From NCBI RefSeq assembly GCF_032595355.1, contig NZ_JASMWN010000001.1, positions 310,001 through 374,000 on the forward strand: DNA of 64,000 nt, written 5' to 3'. The DNA comes from Sedimentitalea todarodis. GTDB lineage: Bacteria; Pseudomonadota; Alphaproteobacteria; Rhodobacterales; Rhodobacteraceae. The notes under the pieces were generated by a model. The model did no database searches. It was not told where the DNA came from and saw only the letters and a list, made by a program, of their open reading frames with translations. Positions 53,171-62,180 of this stretch are shown in pieces; position 1 is the first letter of the stretch, and each line of letters begins with the position of its first letter. Made by a program: the position numbers and the translations under genes.

Positions 53171-53272
53171 GACCCACATTTTGGGGTGTTTTTGCGTTTT
53201 TGTGGTGACGACCGGCCATATGGCGGCTAAGGTTGTGACAATTGGACGAAAAAACACCCGCGAATGTGGGTC
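53171..53272. repeat. Long two-part inverted repeat in the ftsA-ftsZ gap
   Basis: The left arm has GACCCACATT (53171-53180), TTG, and GGGTGTTTTT (53184-53193). The right arm has AAAAACACCC (53250-53259), GCG, and AATGTGGGTC (53263-53272). Both 10-bp blocks pair perfectly around a symmetric 3x3 internal loop, enclosing 56 nt that contain a small GCCATATGGC palindrome. It ends 21 bp upstream of the ftsZ ATG, right before its ribosome site, so it could form an RNA structure in the ftsZ leader or a two-site operator. Confidence 0.75.
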
Positions 53273-53293
53273 GGCAGAACAGGCGGAACTCTT

Positions 53294-54934
53294 ATGACAT
53301 TGAATCTATCGATGCCCGGACAGGACGACTTGAAACCCCGGATTACCGTGTTCGGTGTCGGTGGGGCAGGCGGCAACGCCGTTAACAACATGATTGAAAA
53401 ACAGCTCGACGGGGTCGAGTTCGTTGTGGCCAACACCGACGCACAGGCGCTCCAGCAAAGTGCCTCGCAGAACCGGGTGCAACTCGGCGTCAAAGTAACC
53501 GAAGGGCTGGGCGCCGGTGCACGGGCCAGCGTCGGGGCCGCGGCGGCCGAGGAAAGTATCGAACAGATCGTTGATCACCTTGCGGGCGCGCATATGTGCT
53601 TTATCACTGCGGGCATGGGCGGAGGCACCGGCACCGGTGCCGCCCCGATCATCGCACAGGCCGCACGTGAACTCGGCGTTCTGACGGTTGGCGTCGTGAC
53701 CAAGCCGTTCCAGTTCGAAGGCGGCAAGCGGATGCGCCAGGCCGAGGACGGCGTCGAAAGTCTGCAAAAGGTCGTCGACACCCTGATCATCATTCCCAAC
53801 CAGAACCTGTTCCGGCTGGCGAACGAAAAAACCACCTTTACCGAAGCATTCTCGATGGCGGATGACGTGCTGTATCAGGGCGTCAAAGGCGTGACCGACC
53901 TCATGGTCCGTCCTGGCCTGATCAACCTCGACTTTGCCGATGTGCGGGCCGTTATGGACGAGATGGGCAAGGCGATGATGGGCACGGGCGAGGCCGAGGG
54001 CGAAGATCGTGCCATCCAGGCCGCCGAAAAGGCCATCGCAAACCCGCTTCTGGACGAAATCAGCCTCCGAGGCGCCAAGGGTGTTCTGATCAACATCACC
54101 GGCAGCCACGATCTGACCCTGTTCGAACTGGACGAGGCGGCGAACCGGATCCGCGAAGAGGTCGATCCCGAGGCGAATATCATTGTCGGCTCCACTCTGG
54201 ACACCGCCATGGAAGGCCTGATGCGCGTCAGCGTGGTTGCCACCGGCATCGACGCGGGCGAAGTGAATACCGAAGTTCCGGTTCCGCGTCGCTCGATGTC
54301 AGCGCCGCTGCGCACCAGCGTCAGCGTCGAAGAAGAACAGCCTGAGTCACAGTACGAAGAGATGCCGGTCGCCGCGACCGCAAGCAACGCAGCCCAGGAG
54401 CGCATGCTGTTTGAAAATATCGAGCCGATCGAAGCTGTAGGCGATGAAGAACCCGAAGAGTTCTATCCGGCAGCCGCCGAGACCCGCGAACAGGATGACG
54501 GCCTGCCACCACCTGCCTATGAGCCGCGCGTCGCCGCATTCGAGCCGCGCGCCGAACAGGCCGAGGTCGAGAGATTTGTTGCACCCCGCGCTCCGGCACC
54601 GGGAACCCCGTCACCCGAAGCACTGGCGCGTCTGCAAAAAGCGGTGCAAAACGTGCCGAACGGCGCACAACGCGCGACAGCCGTACAATCGCGCCGACCT
54701 GCCGCCGCGCCGGCCCCGGTCGACACGGGTGACAAGCCACGGTTCAGCGTCAATTCTCTGATCAATCGCATGACGGGCCATGCGGCAGACACGCCAGCCG
54801 ATCGCGGTGCGCAAACGGCGCGCCAGCAGCCACCGATGCACCAGCGTGACGCTACGGAACCCTATCATGACGAACCTGACCATGATCAGGACCGGATAGA
54901 AGTTCCGGCCTTTTTGCGGCGCCAGGCCAATTGA
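53294..54934 (+). CDS. ftsZ: Cell division GTPase FtsZ
   Basis: A 546-residue tubulin-like GTPase forming the Z ring. The start at 53294 has AGGCGGAAC upstream; a GTG-like start ten codons earlier lies inside less conserved sequence. The tubulin signature GGGTGTGAAP is at residues 109-118, NTDAQAL near 47, and NLDFADVRAVM further on. The GTPase core ends near residue 330. A long acidic, proline-rich linker of about 200 residues follows, and the conserved tail is IEVPAFLRRQAN, which should bind FtsA. The length is typical of alphaproteobacteria. A terminator follows the stop. Confidence 0.97.
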   Translation: MTLNLSMPGQDDLKPRITVFGVGGAGGNAVNNMIEKQLDGVEFVVANTDAQALQQSASQNRVQLGVKVTEGLGAGARASVGAAAAEESIEQIVDHLAGAHMCFITAGMGGGTGTGAAPIIAQAARELGVLTVGVVTKPFQFEGGKRMRQAEDGVESLQKVVDTLIIIPNQNLFRLANEKTTFTEAFSMADDVLYQGVKGVTDLMVRPGLINLDFADVRAVMDEMGKAMMGTGEAEGEDRAIQAAEKAIANPLLDEISLRGAKGVLINITGSHDLTLFELDEAANRIREEVDPEANIIVGSTLDTAMEGLMRVSVVATGIDAGEVNTEVPVPRRSMSAPLRTSVSVEEEQPESQYEEMPVAATASNAAQERMLFENIEPIEAVGDEEPEEFYPAAAETREQDDGLPPPAYEPRVAAFEPRAEQAEVERFVAPRAPAPGTPSPEALARLQKAVQNVPNGAQRATAVQSRRPAAAPAPVDTGDKPRFSVNSLINRMTGHAADTPADRGAQTARQQPPMHQRDATEPYHDEPDHDQDRIEVPAFLRRQAN

Positions 54935-54957
54935 TCACGTCACAAAAGACACCGAAC

Positions 54958-54985
54958 GGGCCGCCTTTGGGCGGCCTTTTCTATT
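54958..54985 (+). terminator. Rho-independent terminator after ftsZ
   Basis: GGCCGCC (54959-54965) and GGCGGCC (54970-54976) form a perfect 7-bp stem with loop TTTG, followed by TTTTC and TATTTT. It should end the dcw transcript 24 bp after the ftsZ stop, so lpxC needs its own promoter. Confidence 0.9.
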
Positions 54986-55104
54986 TTACTAACAGGTACT
55001 TACGAGACATGCGGCGGGGTTCTGCCGATATGTTACATGCATGTTTCATTCGGTTGCAAAGATTGAGTTGAGTGACAAACAGCGGCCGCTTAACTGAAGC
55101 TACG

Positions 55105-55123
55105 CCAACCCGGACGTGGTTGG
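55105..55123. repeat. Short inverted repeat in the lpxC leader
   Basis: CCAACC (55105-55110) and GGTTGG (55118-55123) flank CGGACGT. It lies 22 bp before the lpxC start and could be a leader hairpin or an operator; the rest of 54986-55144 shows nothing else clear. Confidence 0.35.
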
Positions 55124-55144
55124 AGAAACGGTTAGAGGCCTGTC

Positions 55145-56065
55145 TTGCAAAATACGCTCAAAGCCCCGGTGACGTTTGATGGTGTCGGTCTGCACTCTGG
55201 TGCGCCCGCCCGTATGGTGCTGCGCCCGGCGCAGGCGGGTTTTGGCATCCGTTTTCGCCGCACAGATATCGAGCTTGGCAATGCTGTGATCCCGGCCCTC
55301 TGGGACCGTGTGGAACGCAGCCCGCTTTGCACCCGCCTTGTGAACGAGGCCGGCGTGTCGGTTTCGACAGTGGAACATGTGATGGCGGCCCTTTCGGGCT
55401 GTGGCGTCAACAACGCGCTGATCGATATCGATGGCCCCGAAGTTCCGATTCTGGATGGCTCGTCCGCACCTTTCGTGCGTGGCATCATGGCCCGTGGCGT
55501 GCAGCTGCAAGGTGCGCCTGTCGTGGCTCTGGAAATTCTGAAACCTGTCACCGTTGAAAAGGACGGCGCCCGCGCCACGCTCTTGCCTGCGGATGGATTC
55601 GAGATCGAGTTTCACATTGATTTCGCCGACGAAGCCATCGGTCGCCAGAGCAAGGTCCTTGATATGCGCAACGGGGCTTTTGCGCGCGAACTGTGTGACA
55701 GCCGCACGTTTTGCCGTCAGGCCGATGTGGACGCGATGCACGAAAAAGGTCTCGCGCTTGGCGGAACCCTTGAAAACGCGGTTGTCGTCGATGGCGAAGA
55801 CGTGCTCAGCCCGGGTGGCTTCCGCCACGCCGACGAAGCGGTGCGCCACAAGATGCTTGATGCTTTGGGTGATCTGGCACTGGCGGGCGGCCCGATTCTC
55901 GGCCGGTATATCGGGGAACGCGCCGGTCACGCGCTGACCAACACGCTTTTGCGTGCCTTGTTTGACACGCCCGGCGCGGTTCGGATGGTTGTTTGTGAAG
56001 GCGAAGAGGCTGCACGTCTGCCAGGGCAGGGGCTTGTCTGGGCAGAAATCCCGCAAGTCGCCTGA
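55145..56065 (+). CDS. lpxC: UDP-3-O-acyl-N-acetylglucosamine deacetylase
   Basis: A 306-residue zinc amidase catalysing the committed step of lipid A synthesis. The start is TTG at 55145, with AGAGG upstream, giving MQNTLKAPVTFDGVGLHSG, the usual opening. Zinc-binding His is in VSTVEHVMAALSG, further ligands in RHKMLDALGDLALAGGP, and the general acid His in GERAGHALTN. IDIDGPEVPILDGSS is also typical. The length matches. It is the first gene after the ftsZ terminator. Confidence 0.95.
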   Translation: MQNTLKAPVTFDGVGLHSGAPARMVLRPAQAGFGIRFRRTDIELGNAVIPALWDRVERSPLCTRLVNEAGVSVSTVEHVMAALSGCGVNNALIDIDGPEVPILDGSSAPFVRGIMARGVQLQGAPVVALEILKPVTVEKDGARATLLPADGFEIEFHIDFADEAIGRQSKVLDMRNGAFARELCDSRTFCRQADVDAMHEKGLALGGTLENAVVVDGEDVLSPGGFRHADEAVRHKMLDALGDLALAGGPILGRYIGERAGHALTNTLLRALFDTPGAVRMVVCEGEEAARLPGQGLVWAEIPQVA

Positions 56066-56193
56066 CTCCGAAGCAGCTCCACCGACACGATCTCGCTCTC
56101 ATGGCTTTAAGGCGTTTTGCACGCGAAAATATTGTGCTAGACCCTTCCGCAATCGGGGCTACACCCCGGATCAGGCGACAAGGGTAATCTAGC

Positions 56194-57039
56194 ATGTTGG
56201 GTGGCAAGTTCAGGGCCAAGGTCATCGGCACCGTTCTTATCGTGGCGTTTCTCGCCTCCTGCGGTGGCAGTGGACGGACCGACCGGACCGAGTCGCTGGA
56301 AGGGTACACACCCGAGCAGATCTTTGAACGGGGCGAGTTCGATTTGGCGCGCGCGCGCACCGATGATGCCGCCTGGTATTTTTCCGAGATCGAGCGGCTG
56401 TACCCCTATTCCTCATGGGCGAAACGGGCCCTGATCATGCAGGCGTTTTCCTACCATCAGGGCAAGGATTACCCCAACAGCCGCGCGGCAGCGCAGCGCT
56501 ATATCGACTTTTATCCGACGGACGAAGATGCCGCCTATGCCCAGTATCTGCTTGCCCTCAGCTATTATGATCAGATCGACGAAGTCGGTCGCGATCAGGG
56601 TCTGACCTTTCAGGCGCTGCAGGCCCTGCGCACCGTGATCGAGGTCTACCCGGACAGCGAATACGCCACTACGGCGATTCTGAAATTCGATCTCGCGTTT
56701 AACCATCTCGCAGGTAAGGAAATGGAAATCGGTCGCTATTACCTGCGGCGCAGCCATTACACTGCCGCCATCAACCGATTCCGGGTTGTGATCGAGGATT
56801 TCCAGACCACAAGCCACACCGCCGAGGCCCTTTTCCGCGCCATCGAGGCCTATCTGTCGCTTGGTCTGCTGGACGAGGCACAGACCGCCGGCGCGATTCT
56901 GGGGTACAACTACCGCTCTTCGGAGTGGTACGACGATGCCTATAAACTGCTGACCAGCCGTGGTCTCAAGATGAAGAGCCGTGGCAACAACTGGCTCAGC
57001 CAGATCTATCGCCAGTCGGTCAAGGGCCAGTGGCTCTAG
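56194..57039 (+). CDS. bamD: Outer membrane assembly lipoprotein BamD
   Basis: A 281-residue lipoprotein of the BAM complex that inserts outer-membrane proteins. The signal IGTVLIVAFLASC ends with lipobox LASC, so Cys at about residue 23 is lipidated; Gly follows. Then come TPR repeats, seen in PEQIFERGEFDLARARTDDA, YSSWAKRALIMQAFSYHQGK and YPDSEYATTAILKFDLAFNHLAGKE (in parts). The size fits the YfiO/ComL family. The C-terminal quarter extends beyond E. coli BamD. It lies 128 bp after lpxC and before recN. Confidence 0.94.
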   Translation: MLGGKFRAKVIGTVLIVAFLASCGGSGRTDRTESLEGYTPEQIFERGEFDLARARTDDAAWYFSEIERLYPYSSWAKRALIMQAFSYHQGKDYPNSRAAAQRYIDFYPTDEDAAYAQYLLALSYYDQIDEVGRDQGLTFQALQALRTVIEVYPDSEYATTAILKFDLAFNHLAGKEMEIGRYYLRRSHYTAAINRFRVVIEDFQTTSHTAEALFRAIEAYLSLGLLDEAQTAGAILGYNYRSSEWYDDAYKLLTSRGLKMKSRGNNWLSQIYRQSVKGQWL

Positions 57040-57179
57040 AGTGTTTCCGGATCGCGGCCTATGCAATGTCCATCGGGGTTTGCATTGGTGCTAATCGCGG
57101 CATGCCGCCCAACGTGATCCAATGTTGACAATATGCCCGTACCAAAACCGGGCGGTGCCTCTCATGTGGAATGGTTCGG

Positions 57180-58829
57180 ATGCTGCGCGCGCTTGATATT
57201 CGCGACATGCTCATCATTGACCGGCTGGAACTCGCCTTCCAACCCGGTCTCAACGTGATGACCGGAGAAACCGGGGCTGGCAAGTCTATCCTTTTGGATT
57301 CGCTTGGCTTTGTTCTCGGCTGGCGGGGGCGTGCGGAATTGGTGCGGCAGGGCGCGGAACAGGGCGAGGTTGTCGCCGTGTTCGATCTGCCCGCCGGGCA
57401 TGCGGCCCATGCGGTGCTTGAAGAAGCGGGCCTGCCCGGTGGCGACGAATTGATACTTCGCCGCATCAACCGACCTGACGGGCGCAAGACGGCCTGGGTC
57501 AACGACCGTCGTTGCTCGGGCGACGTGCTGCGCGCGCTTTCGGATACACTGGTTGAACTGCACGGGCAGCATGATGATCGCGGCCTGCTGGATCCGCGCG
57601 GCCACCGCGCCATGCTCGACACATTTGGTGGGCTTGAGCAGGTGCGTGGCGAAACCCGTGCGACATGGGGCGCCTATACGCGGGCGCAAAAGCGGGTTGA
57701 GGCGACCCGAGCGGCGCTGGATGCGATCCGCGAAGAGGAAGAATTCCTGCGCCATGCCGTGGCCGAATTTGAGGCGCTTGATCCGCAAGCCGGGGAGGAC
57801 GCCGAACTCGATGCGCGCCGCCGAACGATGCAGGGGGCGGCGCGCATTCGCGAGGATGTCGCCCGCGCGCTTGGCTTGCTGGGAGGCGATGGGGCCGAAG
57901 GGGCGATGGCAGACGCGCTGCGCTGGCTTGACGGTGTTGCCGGGAACGCCGATGGAACGCTGGACGCGCCGCTCTCCGCGCTGAACCGGGCGATGGTCGA
58001 ACTCGGAGAGGCCCAGGCCGGGGTCGGGGCCAGCCTTGATGCGCTCGACTTTGATGAGCACGAATTGGAAAACACTGAAGAGCGGCTGTTTGCCATTCGG
58101 GCGCTCGCCCGAAAGCATGATTGCGCCCCTGACAATCTGCCAGATGTCGGAGTTGCGCTGCGCGATCGTCTGACGACGCTTGATGCCGGAGACGCGGACC
58201 TCGCCCAGCAAGAGGCAGATCTCTGCGCGGCTCAGGCCGCTTATGAGGCCGCTGCCACCATGCTCAGCGACAGGCGTGCCGCGGCGGCGGTGCGGCTTGA
58301 CGCTGCGGTGATGGCGGAACTCGCACCGTTGCGGATGGAGCGTGCCGAATTCCGCACGATCCTTGGCGCAGCGGATCCCGGCCCGGATGGACATGACACC
58401 GCGACCTTTACCGTTGCGACCAACCCCGGCGCCCCAGCAGGTGCGTTGAACAAGATTGCGTCGGGCGGCGAACTCAGCCGGTTTCTGCTGGCGCTCAAGG
58501 TGTGTCTGACCGGGCCTGACAGCGGATTGACGATGATCTTTGACGAAATCGACCGGGGTGTCGGGGGTGCCACTGCGGATGCGGTCGGACGACGGCTGGC
58601 CGATCTTGCGCGGAACGGGCAGGTTCTGGTTGTCACCCATTCGCCGCAGGTCGCAGCGCGCGGGACGCATCATTGGCGCGTCGAGAAGCAGGTCACAAAC
58701 GGCGCGACGCTGTCTCGCGTGGTGCCGCTGTCAGACACGGACCGCATCGACGAAATTGCCCGCATGCTCGCGGGAGATACCGTTACGGACGAGGCTCGTG
58801 CAGCCGCGCGTGCACTGCTCAACCCATAG
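57180..58829 (+). CDS. recN: DNA repair protein RecN
   Basis: A 549-residue SMC-like ATPase in double-strand break repair. The start at 57180 gives MLRALDIRDMLIIDRLELAF; an ATG three codons earlier is also possible. Walker A is TGETGAGKSILLDSLG; the signature is IASGGELSRFLLALK; Walker B is TMIFDEIDRGVGG; the end has VVTHSPQVAARGTHHWRVEK. The central coiled coil runs about residues 150-360. The length is normal. The stop is followed by a small perfect hairpin (58864-58870 with 58874-58880), without a U-tract. Usually ligA follows in this group, but here it does not. Confidence 0.94.
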   Translation: MLRALDIRDMLIIDRLELAFQPGLNVMTGETGAGKSILLDSLGFVLGWRGRAELVRQGAEQGEVVAVFDLPAGHAAHAVLEEAGLPGGDELILRRINRPDGRKTAWVNDRRCSGDVLRALSDTLVELHGQHDDRGLLDPRGHRAMLDTFGGLEQVRGETRATWGAYTRAQKRVEATRAALDAIREEEEFLRHAVAEFEALDPQAGEDAELDARRRTMQGAARIREDVARALGLLGGDGAEGAMADALRWLDGVAGNADGTLDAPLSALNRAMVELGEAQAGVGASLDALDFDEHELENTEERLFAIRALARKHDCAPDNLPDVGVALRDRLTTLDAGDADLAQQEADLCAAQAAYEAAATMLSDRRAAAAVRLDAAVMAELAPLRMERAEFRTILGAADPGPDGHDTATFTVATNPGAPAGALNKIASGGELSRFLLALKVCLTGPDSGLTMIFDEIDRGVGGATADAVGRRLADLARNGQVLVVTHSPQVAARGTHHWRVEKQVTNGATLSRVVPLSDTDRIDEIARMLAGDTVTDEARAAARALLNP

Positions 58830-58949
58830 CGGCCCGCTCCGCGCCGGACTCGCGCCTGTCGCAGAAATCGCCGCGATTTCGCCCCGCCCTTGCCGTCCAT
58901 GGGACCTAGCTTGTTTAGATAGGTTGTTTTTTTGTTAATAGGTGTTCTT

Positions 58950-59222
58950 GTGAAACCATCATTCCAGGCCCGCTGGGCTCTCCCTGCCTTGGGACTTGCT
59001 ATCCTGACGCTGACTGCAAACCCGAGTTTCGCGGTAACGGCTCCGCCGGACCCCGAACCGGATCCGCCTGCGTCGTCCCCTCCCGACTCCCCAAGCGAAA
59101 ACGAGGGCGGCGAGCGCAACGCGCCGTTCTTTTCCCCAGACCCGGTCAGTCGAAACGCGCCGGTGGGGTTCGTGGTGCCGGACCGGGCCTGTCGCGGCGA
59201 CAAGCTCGACCCCTGCTTCTGA
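58950..59222 (+). CDS. Small secreted proline-rich protein, unknown function
   Basis: A 90-residue protein. The GTG at 58950 with TAGGTG upstream is preferred to a TTG six codons earlier. It has a clear Sec signal (KPSFQARWALPALGLAILTL) with a likely cut after PSFA. The mature part is about 62 residues, rich in Pro, Asp and Glu (PPDPEPDPPASSPPDSP), and ends with two Cys (ACRGDKLDPCF) that may form a disulfide. No family is recognised. It stands alone between recN and the ClC gene. Confidence 0.6.
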   Translation: MKPSFQARWALPALGLAILTLTANPSFAVTAPPDPEPDPPASSPPDSPSENEGGERNAPFFSPDPVSRNAPVGFVVPDRACRGDKLDPCF

Positions 59223-59349
59223 TCCGGGCAGGTCCAGACAGCAGAACTGCAGCAAGATCAATGCGATGTTGGCGCGCAGATTGGAAAACACAATTCAGCT
59301 TCCGGAAAATCTGCGCTAGACAGGTCGGGCAGTCACCCTCGAGGTACAG

Positions 59350-61038
59350 ATGGCCGACTCCACCCGCTCGATCCTCGCCCAGCAGATGGCCAACGCGTTG
59401 CGCGCGCTGCGCAACGGCTTGCGGGTGATCCGCCGGCGCGGGCCGAGTCAGATCCAGTTCTGGTTCATCGCGCTGATCATCGGTATCGCTGCCGGGTTCG
59501 CGGCGCTCGGCTTTCGGCTTGGGATCGCTGCGTTGCAGGCTGCCCTTTACGGCACTGATGATGTCCGGCTCTTGCACAGCCACGCCGAGCAACTGCCCTG
59601 GTACTGGATCCTTGCCATTCCGATCGCCGGCGGGCTGGTCGTTGGTCTAATCCTCAACCGGTTTACGCCTGATGGACGTGTGCGTGCGGTGGCCGACGTG
59701 ATCGAAGGCGCCGCCGTGCGGGATGGCCGCGTGGAAATCCGCGCCGGGCTGGCATCGCTTGCGGCCTCTCTCATCACGCTCAGTTCCGGCGGCTCGTCTG
59801 GCCGCGAAGGTCCGGTCGTGCATATGGCAGGTGTGATTTCCACCTGGGTCAGCAACCGCATTCACGCCGATGGCATCACCGGGCGCGACCTTTTGGGATG
59901 TGCAGTGGCGGCGGCTGTCTCGGCCAGTTTCAACGCGCCGATTGCCGGGGCGATCTTTGCCCTCGAAGTCGTGCTGCGCCATTTCGCCGTACACTCCTTT
60001 GCCCCGATCGCCATCGCCAGCGTTGCGGGGACCGTCATCAACCGGCTGCATCTCGGAGATGTGGCCGAATTCAACCTGATCACACCGGGTGCCCTGCAAT
60101 TCTATGTGGAACTGCCGGCCTTCCTGCTGCTTGGTCTGATCTGCGGCGTCGTCGCTGCCGTGCTGATGCGCGGCATCTTCTGGACCGAGAACATGGGCGA
60201 CCATCTGCAACGGCGCATCGGTTTTCCCGGATGGATCCGCCCGGCCATCGCCGGGGCGATGCTTGGTGGTATCGCGATCTGGTTTCCGCATATCATCGGC
60301 GTCGGCTATGAAACCACGCGGATTGCCTTGTCTGGCGAACTGGTGTTGGTCACCGCCATCCTGTTCACTGTCGTCAAGGTTGCCGCTGTTGCGATCACCA
60401 TAGGCGGGCGCATGGGCGGCGGGGTGTTCTCTCCGTCGCTGATGATCGGGGCACTGACCGGTCTGGCCTTTGGCATCATCGCGACCGATGTGCTTCCCGA
60501 AGTTTCGGGAACGCACGCGCTCTATGCCTTTGCCGGCATGGGAGCAGTGGCCGCTGCGGTGCTGGGCGCGCCGATCTCGACGACACTGATCGTGTTCGAA
60601 CTGACCGGCGACTGGCAGATCGGCATTGCCGTGATGGTGTCTATCAGCCTCTCGACCGCACTGGCTTCGCGGATCGTGGACCGGTCGTTCTTTCTCACCC
60701 AGTTGCAGCGCCGTGGCATCGCGCTCGCGGCGGGGCCGCAGGCCTATGTGTTGTCGCTGTTGCGCACAGGGGCCGTGATGCGCCCGCCCGAACACAAGCG
60801 TGCGGCCGATCCCGAACGCTGTGCCGTGCTGATTGCCGATGGCGTCTGTGTTACGCCGTCCAGCACGCTTGAATCTGCCATGCCCATGCTGGAACGCGGA
60901 GAGGACGGTTTCCTGCCCGTGGTGGTTCTGGAAGGCGACGACACCAAACCAAGGCTTGTGGGCGCCTTGTTCTATATCGACGCGCTTAAGGCGTACAACC
61001 GCGCGCTGGCGGCAACCGCTGCCGAGGAACATTCCTGA
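59350..61038 (+). CDS. ClC family chloride channel/antiporter with CBS-like tail
   Basis: A 562-residue inner-membrane ClC protein. After a cytoplasmic N-terminus of about 45 residues come the channel helices. The selectivity motifs are GSSGREGPVVHMAG (GxEGP-like), and GGRMGGGVFSPSL (GxFxP). The Glu of REGP is the gating glutamate. The last 150 residues carry a CBS-like pair (VCVTPSSTLESAMPMLERGE and the segment VVLEGDDTKPRLVGALFYID). It may act in acid or osmotic response; channel or proton antiporter cannot be told with certainty. It has its own promoter region. Confidence 0.92.
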   Translation: MADSTRSILAQQMANALRALRNGLRVIRRRGPSQIQFWFIALIIGIAAGFAALGFRLGIAALQAALYGTDDVRLLHSHAEQLPWYWILAIPIAGGLVVGLILNRFTPDGRVRAVADVIEGAAVRDGRVEIRAGLASLAASLITLSSGGSSGREGPVVHMAGVISTWVSNRIHADGITGRDLLGCAVAAAVSASFNAPIAGAIFALEVVLRHFAVHSFAPIAIASVAGTVINRLHLGDVAEFNLITPGALQFYVELPAFLLLGLICGVVAAVLMRGIFWTENMGDHLQRRIGFPGWIRPAIAGAMLGGIAIWFPHIIGVGYETTRIALSGELVLVTAILFTVVKVAAVAITIGGRMGGGVFSPSLMIGALTGLAFGIIATDVLPEVSGTHALYAFAGMGAVAAAVLGAPISTTLIVFELTGDWQIGIAVMVSISLSTALASRIVDRSFFLTQLQRRGIALAAGPQAYVLSLLRTGAVMRPPEHKRAADPERCAVLIADGVCVTPSSTLESAMPMLERGEDGFLPVVVLEGDDTKPRLVGALFYIDALKAYNRALAATAAEEHS

Positions 61039-61162
61039 TCCAAGCCAGATTTTTTCGCGATACGGACAATTGTCTGAAAGTTGACGTAATTGGGTCGTCA
61101 TTTGACCATCTACCCGGGCGAAACAGGAGCCAGTGAAGTTACCAGTACGCGGAGTTACTCGC

Positions 61163-61696
61163 ATGACGTTCAAACTTTCAGGGCTGGCTGCGGTCGTTTT
61201 TGTTTTCGTAGCCAGTCTTGTGTCCCCTGCAAGTGCTGCAACCGTCGATGCACGGAATGTGGTTGCATTTGAATTTGATTTTTCAACAACGGGTGTCACC
61301 AGTTTCGACAGGTTTGGCTATAATTGTGGTCGCTGTGGCGGCGAGGGTCTGTTCCTCTCCGGCGCAACGATGCAGCTCGATTTCGGAACCACGCTTGGCG
61401 CGGCGGACATCGGCTCGCGGACCTTCAGCAACCCGTTCAATTTCGCGATCAGCAATGTCAGCTCGGGCCTGACACCTGAAGTCGCGGTTCCCGGTGCAGT
61501 TGATCGCCTGTTTCTGACCTTCCGGTTCGTGGATGATGTGTTCGACATTTCGTCGGCGACTATCTACGGCCAGTCGATCGGTGTCATGAACGGAACACTC
61601 ATTGAGAACGTGCCACCTTCGCCGGTGCCGCTACCGGCAGGCATTTTTCTGATGGCCAGTGCCCTTGGCGGCCTCGCCTTCATGAAGCGCAAATAG
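61163..61696 (+). CDS. VPLPA-CTERM sorting domain protein
   Basis: A 177-residue exported protein. The start at 61163 has GGAG upstream. A Sec signal (LAAVVFVFVASLVSPASA) is followed by a beta-rich domain of about 120 residues with YNCGRCGGEGLFLSG, a CxxC pair. The C-terminus is PVPLPAGIFLMASALGG then LAFMKRK, the VPLPA motif, hydrophobic helix and basic tail recognised by exosortase-type transpeptidases in Rhodobacterales. It is likely anchored or processed at the outer surface, possibly glycosylated. The function of the passenger domain is unknown. No exosortase is in the window. Confidence 0.85.
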   Translation: MTFKLSGLAAVVFVFVASLVSPASAATVDARNVVAFEFDFSTTGVTSFDRFGYNCGRCGGEGLFLSGATMQLDFGTTLGAADIGSRTFSNPFNFAISNVSSGLTPEVAVPGAVDRLFLTFRFVDDVFDISSATIYGQSIGVMNGTLIENVPPSPVPLPAGIFLMASALGGLAFMKRK

Positions 61697-61723
61697 AATT
61701 CGGAACGATTACTGAAACAAGAA

Positions 61724-61746
61724 AACCGGGGCCAGGCGCCCCGGTT
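61724..61746. terminator. Bidirectional terminator hairpin between the VPLPA and DUF427 genes
   Basis: AACCGGGGC (61724-61732) and GCCCCGGTT (61738-61746) form a perfect 9-bp stem with loop CAGGC. The minus-strand side continues into TTCTTGTTTC after the stem, so it fits the DUF427 gene best; on the plus strand it is followed by ATTC. Confidence 0.8.
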
Positions 61747-61771
61747 ATTCAAGTTTGGGCTGTTGCGTAAA

Positions 61772-62116
61772 TCAGAGCTGTTCGACCTTGATCGAGTCAC
61801 CTGTGTAGAATGCGAGATGGTCCTTGATCTCCGCGACCGCATCCAGCGGGTTTTCATAGGTCCACACGGCATTTTCATCGACCGATGATTTGTTGACGAT
61901 CGAGTAATAATTCGCATCACCCTTGTGCGGGCAATGTGTGGTCTTGTCGGTTCGGTCCAGAAACGCCATCGCGATATCGGTGCGGGGGAAATAGATCACC
62001 GGCGCCAGGTCGCCTTCGCTCAACTCGAGCGCGTTGGTCGTTTCGCCCAACACCGCACCGCCCGATCGCACTGTCCAGGTCCCCGGTTTCCTGCGTATGC
62101 GAATGTGATCTGCCAT
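61772..62116 (-). CDS. DUF427 domain protein
   Basis: A 114-residue cytoplasmic protein matching DUF427. The conserved pieces are GTWTVRSGGAVLGET, VIYFPRTDIAMAFL, THCPHKGDANYYSI and AVWTYENPLDAVAEIKDHLAFY (in parts). The function of the family is unknown; the His/Cys cluster THCPHKG might bind a metal or cofactor. It converges with the VPLPA-CTERM gene, separated by the shared terminator. The aminopeptidase gene lies 64 bp upstream on the same strand and could be co-transcribed. Confidence 0.9.
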   Translation of the reverse strand: MADHIRIRRKPGTWTVRSGGAVLGETTNALELSEGDLAPVIYFPRTDIAMAFLDRTDKTTHCPHKGDANYYSIVNKSSVDENAVWTYENPLDAVAEIKDHLAFYTGDSIKVEQL

Positions 62117-62180
62117 CTCGATTCCCTTTGAAACAGTGCGTCAGGCCCGCCGGACCCGCGCGATAAGACACGCCGCGGCA

